A model generated the notes under the pieces. That model searched no databases and had not been told where the DNA came from. It saw nothing but the letters and a program-made list of their open reading frames with translations. From Beta vulgaris subsp. vulgaris (lineage: Eukaryota; Streptophyta; Magnoliopsida; Caryophyllales; Amaranthaceae), in assembly GCF_026745355.1 (NCBI RefSeq), contig NC_079208.1, positions 59,630,892 through 59,694,891 of the forward strand: DNA of 64,000 nt, written 5' to 3'. The position numbers were made by a program, and so were the translations under genes. Shown one piece after another: positions 1 to 11,300 of this stretch (within the stretch, counting starts at the first letter, position 1; each line of letters begins with the position of its first letter).

Positions 1-3000
1 AATACTTATAACCTTTAATTTTAGCTGTCTTTTGGGACATTTTTGGACGTCTACGGGCCTAGTCAGATTTTCTCCCGAAATATCCTAGGAAAGTCGACAT
101 GACTTTTGACATTGCGCGCGTGCTTGGCACCATTTGTGTTGCCTCGAAAAGCCTCTAAACACCCCATTTATTCATTTCTCTGAAACCCAAAATTACCTCG
201 CAATGAACGTAAAGACATCCATATATTCGTTCCAACCCACATGACTCCTTTCCAATGACCTCCCATGTCTCTAGGAGGCATCTCGTGGCGTTCGAAACTC
301 GGACCCTGGAAAAGTCCAAAAGCGTGCATTATAACCTTCAATTTTGGCTATTTTTGCAACATTTTTGTACTTCTCCGGACCTGGTCATATTTTCTTCCGA
401 AACATTACTAGGAGTGTCGACGTGACTTCTAACGTTGTGCGTGTGCTTGGCACCATTTGCATTGCCTCCAAAAGCCTCTAAACACCCCTTTTGTTCATTT
501 CTCGTAAATCCAAAATTACCTCCCAATGAACGTAAAGGCAGCAATATATTTGTTCCAAGCCACACGACTCATTTCCAATGACCTCCATGTCCCTTGGAGG
601 CATCCTGTGGCGTTCGGAGCTCGAGCCCCGAGAAATTCCGAAAGCGTGTATTATAACCTTCAATTTTGGCTGTTTTTGGGTCATTTTTGGACTTCTCCGA
701 ATCTGGTCATATTTTCTCCCGAAATGTTCCTACGATATCCGAACAGTACTTGTAAGGTTGCACAGTTGCCTAGCACCATTTGTGTTGCCTCGAAAATCCT
801 CTGAACACCCCATTTGTTCATTTCTCGTGAAACCCAAAATTACCTCGCAATGAACGTAAAGGCATCCATATATTCGTTCCAAGCCACATGACTCCTTTCC
901 AATGACCTCCCATGTCCCTAGGAGGCATCTCGTGGCGTTCGAATCTCAGACCCCAGAAAAATCCGAAACCTTCAATTTGGCTATTTTTGCGACATTTTTG
1001 GACTTCTCCGGGCCTGGTCATATTTTCTTCCGAAACATTATTAGGAGTGCCGACGTGATTTCTAACGTTGTGCGTGTACTTGGCACCATTTGCATTGCCC
1101 CCAAAAGCCTCTAAACACCCCTTTTGTTCATTTCTCGTAAAACCCAAAATTACCTTGCAATGAACGTAAAGGCAACCATATATTTGTTCCAAGCCACATG
1201 ACTCATTTCCAAAATTACCTCTCCCGAAACGTTCCTAGGATATCCGAACGGTACTTATAACGTTGCACGGTTGCCTAGCATCATTTAAGTTGCCTCAAAA
1301 ATCCTCTAAACACCTATTTGTTCATTTCTCGTAAAACACAAAATTGTCTCGAAATGAACATAAAGACAGCCACATATCCGTTCCAAGCCACATGACTCCT
1401 TTCCAATAACTTCCCATGTTCCTAGGAGGCATCCCCGTGGCGTTCGGATCTTGGACCCGGAAAAGTCCAAAAGCGTGTATTATAATCTTTAAATTTGGCT
1501 GTTTTTGCGACATTTTTGGACTTCTCCGGACCTGGTCATAATATCTCCCGAAACATTCCTAGGATAGCCGAACGGTACTTGTTACGTTGCACGGGTGCTT
1601 GGCACCATTTGTGTTGCCTCAAAAATCCTCTGAACACCCATCTGTGCATTTCTCGTGAAACCCAAAATTGTTTCGAAATGAACATAAAGACATCCACATA
1701 TCGTTCCAAGCCACATGAATCCTTTCAATGACCTCCCATGTCCTTAGGAGGCATCCCGTGACGCTCGGAGCTCGAACCGTCGAAAAGTCCGAAAGCGTGT
1801 ATTATAACCTTCAATTTTGGCTGTTTTTGGAACATTTTTTGACATCTCCGGGCCTGGTCATATTTTCTCCTGAAATGTTCCTAGGATAGCCGAACGTGAC
1901 TTGTAACGTTGCTCGGTTTCCTGGCACCATTTGTGTTGCCTCGAAAATCCTCTGAACACCCCATTTGTTCATTTCACGTGAAACCTAAAATTACCTCGAA
2001 ATGAACATAAAGGCATCCATATATTCGTTCCAAGCCACATGACTCATTTCCAATGAACTCCATGTCCCTCGGAGGCATCCCGTGGCGTTCGGAGCTCGAA
2101 TCTTGGAGAAGTTCAAAAGCGTGTATTATAACCTTCAATTTTGGCTGTTTTTGCTACATTTTTGGACTTCTCCGGGCCTGCTCATATTTTCTTCCGGAAC
2201 ATTACTAGGAGCGCCGATGTGACTTCTAACGTTGCGCGTGTGCTTGGCACCATTGGCATTGCCTCCAAAAGTCTCTAAACACCCTTTTGTTTATTTCTCG
2301 TGAAATCCAAAATTACCTCGTAATGAACGTAAAGGTATCCATATATTCGTTCCAAGCCACATGACTCATTTCCAATTACCTCCATGTCCCTTGGAAGCAT
2401 CCCGTAGCATTTTGAGCTACGTCCCCGAGAAAGTCCGAAAGCGTGTATTATGACCTTCAATATTTGCTATTTTTGGGACATTTTTGGACTTCTCTGGGCC
2501 TGGTCATAATTTCTCCCGAAACGCTCCTACGATATCCGAACAGTACTTGTAAGGTTGCACAATTGCCTAGATTCATTTGTGTTGCCTCGAAAATCCTCTG
2601 AACACCCATTTGTTCATTTCTCGTGAAACCCCAAAATTGTCTCAAAATGAACATAAAGGCATCCACATATCGTTCCAAGCCACATGACTCCTTTCCAATG
2701 ACCTCCCATGACCCTAGGAGGCATACCGTGGCGTTCGGATTTCAGACCCCAAAAAAGTCTGAAAACGTGTATTATAACCTTCAATTTTGCTGTTTTTGCG
2801 ACATTTTTGGACTTCTCCGGGCCTGGTCATATTTTGTTCCGAAACATTACTAGGAGTGCCGACGTGACTTCTAACGCTGCGCGTGTGCTTGGCACCATTT
2901 GCATTGCCTCCAAAAGCCTCTAAACACCCCTTTTGTTCATTTCTCGTGAAACCCGAAATTACCTTGTAATGAACGTAAAAGCATCCATATATTCGTTCTA

Positions 3001-5875
3001 AGCCACATGACTCATTTCCAATGATCTCCATATCCCTCAGAGGCATCTCGTGGCGGTCGGAGCTCGGACCCCGGGAAAGTCCGAAAGTGTGTACTATAAC
3101 ATTCAATTTTGGACATTTTGGGGACATTTTAAAACTTCTCCGAGTCCGGTCAAATTTTCTCCCAAACGTTCCTAGGATAGACGAACGGTACTTGTAACGT
3201 TCCACGGTTGTCTGGCACCATTTGTGTTGCCTCGAAAATCCTCTAAATACCCCATTTGTTCATTTCTCGTGAAACCCAAAATTACCTCACAATGAACGTA
3301 AAGGCATCCATATATTCGTTCCAAGTCACATGAATCATTTCCAATGACCTCCATGTCCCTCGGAGGCTTCCCGTGGCGTTCGGAGTTCGGGCCCCAGGAA
3401 AGTCTAAAAGCGTGTATTATAACCTTCAATTTTGGCTTTTTTAGGTCATTTTTGGACTTCTCCGGGCCTGATCATATTTTCTCCCGAAACGTTCCTAGGA
3501 TAACCGAACGATACTTGTGACGTTGCACGGGTGTTTGGCTCCATTTGTGTTGCCTCGAAAATCCTCCGAACACCCATTTGTTCATTTCTCGTGAAACCCA
3601 AAATTGTCTCGAAATGAACATAAAGGCATCCATATATTCGTTTCAAGCCACGTTTCAAGCCATATGATTCTTTTCCAATGACCTCCCTGTCCCTAAAAGG
3701 CATCCCGTGCCGTTCGGAGCTCGGATCTTGGAGAAGTCCGAAAGAGTGTATTAACCTTGAATTTTAGCTGTTTTTGGTCATTTTTGGACTTTTCCGGGCC
3801 TGGTGATATTTTCTCCCGAAATGTTCCTAGGATAGCCGAACGGTACTTGTGACGTTGCACGGGTGCTTGACACCATTTGTGTTGCCTTGAATAGCCTCTA
3901 AACACCCTTTTGTTCATTTCTTTTGAAACTCAAAATTACCTCGCAGTGAACGTAAAGGCATCCATATATTCGTTCCAAGCCACATGACTCATTTCCAATG
4001 ACCTCCATGTCCCTCGAAGGCATCTTGTGGCGTTCTGAGCTCGGTCCCCGTGAAAGTCCGAAAACGTGTATTGTAACCTTCAATTTTGGCTATTTTCGGG
4101 ACATTTTTGGACTTCTCCGGGCCTGGTCATAATTTCTCCCGAAATGTTCCTAGGATAGCCGAACTGTACTTGTGACGTTGCACGGGTGCTTCACACCATT
4201 TGTGTTGTCTCGAAAATCCTCTGAAATCCCATTTGTTCATTTCTCGTGAAACCGAAAATTGTCTCGAAATGAACATAAAGGCATCCACATATTCGTTCCA
4301 AGTCACATGACTCATTTCCAATGACCTCACATGTCCTTAGGAGGCATCTCGTGGCGTTCGGATCTCGAACCCAGAAAAGTCCGAAAGCGTGTATTATAAC
4401 CTTCAATTTTGGCTGTTTTTGGGACATTTTTGGACTTCTCTGGGCCTGGTCATATTTTCTCCCAAAACGTTCCTAGGATAGCCGAACGTGACTTGTAACG
4501 TTGCACGGTTGTCTGGCACCAGTTGTATTGCCTTGAAAATCCACTAAACACCTCATTTGTTCATTTCTCGTGAAAACCAAAATTGACTCGAAATGAACAT
4601 AAAGGCATCCACATATTCACTCCAAGCTACATGACTCCTTTCCAATGACCTCCCATGTCCCTAGGAGGCATCCTGTGGTATTCGGAGCTTGGATCACTGA
4701 AAAGTCTGAAAGCGTGTATTATAACCTTCAATTTTGGATGCTTTTCGAACAATTTTGGACTTCTCCGGGAGTGGTCATATTTTCTCCCGAAACTTTCTTA
4801 GGCAAGCCAAACGTGACTTGTTACGTTGTGCGGGTGCTTGGCACCATTTGCATTGGCTCGAAGAGCCTCTGAACACCCCATTTGTTCATTTCTCGTAAAA
4901 CCCAACTTTGCCTTGAATTGAACGTAAAGGCATCCACATATTCGTTCCAAGCCACATGACTACTTTCCAATGACCGCCCATGTCCCTAGGAGGTATCACG
5001 TGGCGTTCGGAGCTAAGATCTTGGAGAAGTCCGAAAGCTTGTATTATAACCTTCAATTTTGGCTCTTTTTGGACATTTTTGGACTTCTCCAGGCCTAGTC
5101 ATATTTTCTCCTGAAACGTTTCAAGGAAAGTCGACGTGACCTGTAATGTTGCGCGGGTGTTTGGCACCATTTATGTTGTCTTAAAAAGCCTCTGAACACA
5201 CCATTTGTTCATTTCTCGTAAAATTCAAAATTGTCTCAAATGAACATAAAGGCATCCACATATTCATTCCAAGCCACATGACTACTTTCCAATGACCTCC
5301 CATGTCCCTAGGAAGCATCACGTGGCGTTCGGAGCTCGGATCTTGGAGAAGTCCGAAAGCGTGTATTATAACCTTTAATTTTGGATGTTTTTGAAATATT
5401 TTTGGACTTCTCCGGGCCTGTGCATATTTTCTCCCGAAACGTTTCTAGGAAAGCCGAACGTGACTTGTAACTTTGACGGGTACTTGGCACCATTTGAATT
5501 GGCTTGAAAAGACTCTAAACACCCCATTTGTTCCTTTCTCGTAAAACGCAACTTTGCCTCGAAATGAACGTAAAGGCGTCCACATACTTGTTCCAAGCCA
5601 CATGACTCCTTTCCAATTACCTCCCATGTCCCTACGAGGTATCCTGTGGCGTCTGTATCTCGGGCCTTGGGAAACTCCGAAAGCGTGTGTATTAACCTTC
5701 AATTTTGACTCTTTTTGCAACATTTTTGGATTTCTCCGTGCCTAGTCATATTTTTTCCGGAAACGTTCCAAGGAAAGCCGACGTGACTTGTAACGTTGCG
5801 CGGGTGTTTGGCAGCATTTATGTTGTCTCAAAAAGCCTTTGAACACACCATTTGTTCATTTCTCGTGAAACACAA
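1..5875. repeat. Satellite array, ~324-bp monomer, about 18 copies
   Basis: The same block recurs along the whole stretch. The landmark CAATGACCTCC (or a close variant) lies near 254, 575, 898, 1727, 2695, 3342, 3995, 4318, 4643 and 5291, giving spacings of 320-326 bp. A second landmark, TTGTTCATTTCTCGT, recurs about 19 times. The array is already under way at base 1 and ends near 5875, so only its right edge is visible. Monomers differ by many point changes and small indels, so it is an old, partly homogenised array. Short open frames appear at the same place in each monomer on both strands, but they start and stop irregularly and look like by-products of the repeat. No transposon or rDNA spacer homology was recognised. 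It could be a genuine satellite or a tandem array derived from a retrotransposon non-coding region. Confidence 0.95.
1190..1320. repeat. Internally deleted satellite monomer
   Basis: Near 1211 the sequence jumps from the part of the monomer reading CATGACTCATTTCCAAAAT straight to the part reading CTCTCCCGAAACG. About 145 bp of the normal monomer are missing, so the landmark spacing here is about 500 bp rather than twice 324. This is the only large deletion seen in the array. Confidence 0.8.
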
Positions 5876-5921
5876 ATTTTAGAATTACTTCCTTGGAATA
5901 TAAGAAAACTATAATTAATTA

Positions 5922-7218
5922 CTTCTTTCGTCTTTTTTGACTTGCTACATTTTCTATAAATAAATGTCTATTTTTACTTGCTATATTTTTATAAATGAAT
6001 GTCTGTTTTTACTTGCTACATTTCTTTATTTGGTGAGCTGACACACAAAAGAGTATTAATATTTTCCTTTATTTTTGTCATCTTCCTACTTATTAACTTA
6101 CTAATATTTTTCTTTTTAAGAAATTATGATCTCTGCTACACCTTTTTTCCTTTCCTAAATATTTGTGTCCATAATAATTAAGGGCCTGTTCTCTTCGGCA
6201 TAAAACAGCTGAACTGAACTAAACTGAACTTATCAAAGCTGAACTGAACTGAACTTATCGGAGCTGAACTGAACTGAACTGAACTTATCAGAGCTGAACT
6301 GAACTGAACTGAACTGAACTGAACTGAACTGAACTGAACTGAACTGAATTGAATTGAATTGAATTGAATTGAATTGAATTGAATTATATTACATTGAAAT
6401 AAATTGAATGTAATAAATATATAAATAATATTTTAAACAATAATAATATGAATATTAAATAATAATTATAATGATAAGTAATAATAATGAATAATAATAG
6501 TAGTAGTATTTTGAATATTTTTAAATGATAGTTATAAATAAATAATATTAATAATCATAAATTAATAATAATAATAATAATTAATGATAGTAATGATAAT
6601 TAATAATAATTATTTTATATTATTTGTATTATATATTAATTCTTGACGATGATATATAATAACAATAATATCTAAGAAGTAAATTAATATTACTATTTTA
6701 ATAATTATATTTAATAACTTAAAAATTATTGTAATAAAAATAATGATTGGGTTGGACCGCGAAAATATACAATAAACCGTCTTGACGCGATTTGATTGGT
6801 TTATGGGCTAAAAAAAGTGGGTTTATTTGTGCTTTGACCTAAACCATGTTCCTCCTAATAATAATAGTAATAATAATAAGTAAAGCTACAATAAAAAAAT
6901 ATATAGAAACAACAATAATAATAATATACTTAATAGTAATGATATATATTTAAATAATAATAATAAAATAATAGTAATTAGTAAAATAAATTATACCAAC
7001 ATAATAATAATAATATTTAACAAAATGGTTATAAAAGAATAGAGCTGAACTGAACTGAACTGAACTGATCTGAACTGAACTGAACTGAACTTATTGGAGC
7101 TGAACTGAACTTATTGGAGCTGAACTGAACTGAACTGAACTTATTAGAGCTGAACTGAACTGAACTGAAAATAAGCTGGGGAGAACAGGCCCTAAGCAAG
7201 TCATTAAAAACGGAGGGA
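5922..7218. mobile_element. Stowaway-like MITE, split by a nested insertion
   Basis: The left end (ACTTCTTTCGTCTTTTTTGA from 5921) and the right end (TCATTAAAAACGGAGGGATA, to 7220) form an imperfect terminal inverted repeat flanked by TA dinucleotides, as in Tc1/mariner-type Stowaway elements. CTTGCTAC at 5941 pairs with AGCAAGTC at 7195. Removing the nested element at 6182-7192 leaves about 285 bp, a normal MITE size. No coding capacity. Confidence 0.7.
6182..7192. mobile_element. Tourist/PIF-Harbinger-like element rich in GAACT pentamers
   Basis: The element has perfect 12-bp terminal inverted repeats (GGGCCTGTTCTC at 6182; GAGAACAGGCCC ending 7192) and a TAA target-site duplication (6179-6181 and 7193-7195), the hallmark of PIF/Harbinger insertions. 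Inside the left end is a long run of the pentamer TGAAC decaying into GAATT (about 6210-6390). The middle is almost pure A/T with many AAT repeats. The right end again holds TGAAC runs (about 7044-7168). The pentamer runs at the two ends point the same way, so they are not part of the inverted repeat. No open frame is present. It inserted inside the older Stowaway-like element. Confidence 0.85.
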
Positions 7219-7220
7219 TA

Positions 7221-8316
7221 TAAAGCCTAATTGTTAACCAAACTCAGAACATCTCTTACATTCCAACAATTACTTTGTGGTGTTTACCAAAAAAAAAACA
7301 ATTACCTTTGGGGTTGCACTGCCTCATTTAACTTGTCAAACACAGTGTGTACAAAAGAAAGAAAAATCAATTGGGTGGGGGTGGGGGTGTGGGACCCAAG
7401 AGAAACCAACAAAACAACCCATAACCAAGTAAAGTACATGCCTATAATCAATTTAATGATTTAATATAAGAATTAAGTATAACTTGACCTACCCTATGAG
7501 GGCTGAACCTGTTTGGACCAGTAAATTACCGAATCAAAAAAAAAAGTATAACTTAACCTAGTAGTAAAGGTAAAGAACTCTTTAAAAGAGAGATTTCCTT
7601 TAAAGTTGGCTAAATATACTTGCGAGACTTTTCCTACATTTTTATGTCAATCATACAACTCTTCAATTTTTCGATTCTCATGAATTTTCACTTATACTTT
7701 TCCTTGTTGACCGAACAAGCATTCAATCTAACAAATCTAACAAGTATTCCCTCAATTTTATTTTTGAAAAAAGAATCAAGCATATTATCTATGCCTAAGA
7801 AAATATAACCATGTAAAATTTTATTTAATTTATCCCAATATCTATCTTGTATTTCGAACAAGAACAAATACATACTATAAAATTCATACTTCTGTTTCAA
7901 AATACTTACACACTTCTCTTAACAAGCTTACCAATGCATAACTTTAATGATTAATATTTCTAATTCCGTACATGTAAAAAATATAAAGAAGTTGATACAT
8001 TAAAAGTATATGTAAAAACCAATTTAACAAGATCTTACATGATTAAAACACGGTGGATATGCAAAAGTCAAACTATGTCATCTATTTTGAAAGGGAAGTA
8101 GTATAATACAAGGGGGGAAAGTTCCCATTATAAGTGACAAGTTATGCATGCATTCTCATCATCAAAGCTGAATAATTGGTCCAGAATTAATCATAAACCA
8201 CTTTTATGGTAATAGATTCACACTGTTTCGTGAGAATCCTTACAGAACTGCTCTTCTAAATCAAGGACGTGCTATAACGAGTGACATTTTTTCCTACTGA
8301 ATAATTACAGAAAGAA
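7221..8316. other. Intergenic region without a recognised gene
   Basis: AT-rich sequence between the nested MITEs and the 3' end of the Rab3GAP gene. Small open frames near 7231-7464 and 7620-7900 resemble no known protein and lack codon structure. The only structure seen is the tiny retroposon at 7476-7560. The 3' UTR of the minus-strand gene should run leftwards from 8316, but no poly(A) site is certain. Confidence 0.6.
7476..7560 (+). mobile_element. Very short poly(A) retroposon insertion with target-site duplication
   Basis: A 53-bp insert (7492-7544) ending in an A-run is bracketed by AGTATAACTTGACCTA (7476-7491) and AGTATAACTTAACCTA (7545-7560), a 15/16 match. A duplicated target plus a poly(A) tail indicates LINE-machinery insertion of a strongly 5'-truncated RNA. 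The source element was not recognised. Confidence 0.7.
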
Positions 8317-11300
8317 TCAATCACATGAGACAACAGAGAGAGAAACACCTAAATCATTTGAGGTTCCTTCAATGTACATACGATAAGTATCGATTTCTTG
8401 TTGACGACCGAGAGGATTATGAGCTGCATAATGATTGTCACTAATATTATCACACATTGTAAAAATTATTTCTCTGAGCACAGGTTCGTGCCCATTAAGA
8501 AGATTTCCCATGCTTAAAACTTTTCTCCATGACTGGGTAGAAGTAGGTGGTGAAAATAGATCTGCCACAACATTTCTTTCGTCAGTTCTTACTTGTTGCT
8601 TCTGGTCGAACTCCTGGAGAGATATACTTATGTTAGATCATTATTGTTGAGCTTGCTTTCACATGATCACAGTCCACGATAATCGATCAGAGAAGATACA
8701 TACAAATCATTTTCACCCCCTCGCCAAAAGGGTGTAAATTGAACTGATGAATGTGTAGGTTTTACATGGATCATACGAGTCCGCGTGTCTATTATGTTCC
8801 CTGGAATACCTATAATCAGGTTTTTTTATAAGGGCCAACTGGCCAAGGCTTCTTTTGCTGTTTATTTAGTCCTTTGAGAATATCTTCTGCTCATTTGGAA
8901 TTTTTGCTCATTTGAAGCCTACCAAATGAGCAAAAATATAGCCTTCTGTACACCTAGCTCTAGGTATACCTAGGGACACCTAAAAATTTGAACATATGAT
9001 TGTCCAGGCCATGCATCTACACCCAAGTCCCAAGATTGTATATTATTCCATAGATCCTAATTAACACTCATTCCTACCTCTCTAGATGGTGATAAATGGC
9101 AAAATCATGCTAGGTATACCTGGGAACACCTACGAATTTTTACATATAAATGTCCATGGCATTATGACAATGCATTCACACTCCTAGTATTATATTTTAT
9201 TACATAGATAATTAACACTCATTTCCCATCTGGATGTTATAAATGGCATAAAGATCGATCAAGAAAAGCATATTTTTGGGAATGTATGTGCAATTGTGCA
9301 TTACCTGGTACAAGCAACATGGAACATTCCAGGTAAACACTATTAGAATGGGTAGCAGCTAAACTAGAAAGCCTGAACCAGAAAAACTATATACAAGGCA
9401 GACATTAAGGTTTGGCTGTGTAGGGCCATAAGATTCAGTAAGCAAGAAAAGTGGAATTAAAACGTACCTCTGGCAAGTCGACTTGCACACCACCGTTACC
9501 CATTCTGGGAAGGTAAAAATTATAGTAATCATTGAATATGGCATTGGAAAGGCGTGGTGCAAGAATGAACTTTCTATGAAGAGAAACTGCCAAAATTGTC
9601 AATCTCTCTACGTGTTCAAAAATAATACACAGCCGTTTGAGATCTTCAAAAATCTCACTGTCCTGAGATAGTTGATTTGCTGCAAGCCAAGAAATTTAGG
9701 AACAATTGTTGTAGATCACAAGCAAGAAAATGAAATCCATTTTACAAGTACCTTGTAGAGGCCTCAGCATAGAGGCTAATGTATGGTAAAGCTGATCAAG
9801 TTTGCTCTTCATTTGATTCAAGTCACCAAAGCTAGCACGGTGTAAGGTATCAGCTGACGCTCTGAATGCCGTACAAAGCATCTGCTCAAGCAGTTGATGT
9901 GGTCGCAATGTCTCCAAGTAATGAAGAATCTACAGTGTTAACAATTCTTTTTCATTCAAAAGATGGTAAATATCTAAAAAGCATCAAAGAATTATAGATG
10001 AACACCCAAAACCAACAATATTGAGATAAGAACTCTAGATTATCCTCCACATCTCTGAATCGGAAACCTTAAGCTTTTATGGTCATACTAGAGAAATTAT
10101 TATTCCCAAGAAAATCACTTTCATCTACAATTATAGGAAGGATATCAAAACGGAATATTACCTTCTCTCCCTCTCGATTTGGGTCCAAAAGTGGTTTCTG
10201 CTCATAAGCTGGCAAAGCAGGTGCATCATTCCAAAGTTTCCGCCAAAAATTTCCATTCTCAGACATTCTCTTTGAAAGCTGTCCTCTTGGAGGCCAATTG
10301 ACACTCAACTGAGTCCCTGATAATCTGCTTTCCTCATTGCCATCACTTATCCAATCTCCTGGCGAGTGCCATCGTATAAAGTCCTCAAACACAGCATCTG
10401 GATTTGCCGCTTTAAAAGCTGACATGTCTGCTTACGAGAAACAGTTAGCAGGGGATTTGCAACTATCAGCTGCAAGCATGCACGAAATGATTCTAGCTAG
10501 ACTTGGTGCAAAATATTTATGAACATTCCAGCCATGAACTTATTGAGAGGGATACTGCATACTTCAGTGTTGACTTAACAGACAGTCAAGACTCATGGAT
10601 CATTAAGATTTTATACTATATATATGAGTGAAAAGACAATGGTTCTACGGTTATGTATGTATCATATATATATATAAGCTCCCATCTCAAATAATATACA
10701 ATTCAAAGAGCCAAATTGAGAGATACATCTGAAAACTTGAAGTCGTATTTTTCACATAGAGATCATGAGCATTTCATCACAGGAGGATGATTCACTATAT
10801 TAAACTAGAAAACTAAGAATCCTTTGTTGATACACAGTTCAAGGGGTTTATCTTTCAGATATATGTATGTCCAAAAAAACACAAACAAAACAAACTTGAG
10901 TAATATGTATGTATGCATGTATGTGCATATCTATGTATGTATGTGCGAGAGAGAAAGGGGGAGGGAGGGAGGGACTATTAGTATGTAAAGATGCAAGAAT
11001 TCCAAGGGAAATTACGGAGTCAAATAGAAAAGGATGCAAAAAGAAAAGAAGTTTTCAAGCTCATTACCAGACAATAAGATCTCTCTCTCTAACTGCGCAG
11101 AAAAGCTCTGCAAGAAAATCACATAATCCTTGCTGAGTTTACACTTTACACTAATAAATTTCTATACAAAAAACAAGCTAAATTTATTTTGAGGAAATGG
11201 AAATATCGTGCACAAGATAGGGGAGTGATATAAACTCAGGTAAATTAGAGCTTAAATATCATAACTATTAAAAAAAATTCAGGCTTGAGGATAGTTGTTA

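Noticed and set aside
1..5875. Many open frames of 60-163 codons in the satellite
   Set aside because: They are translations of the same repeat in several frames on both strands, broken by small indels, with no recognisable domain.
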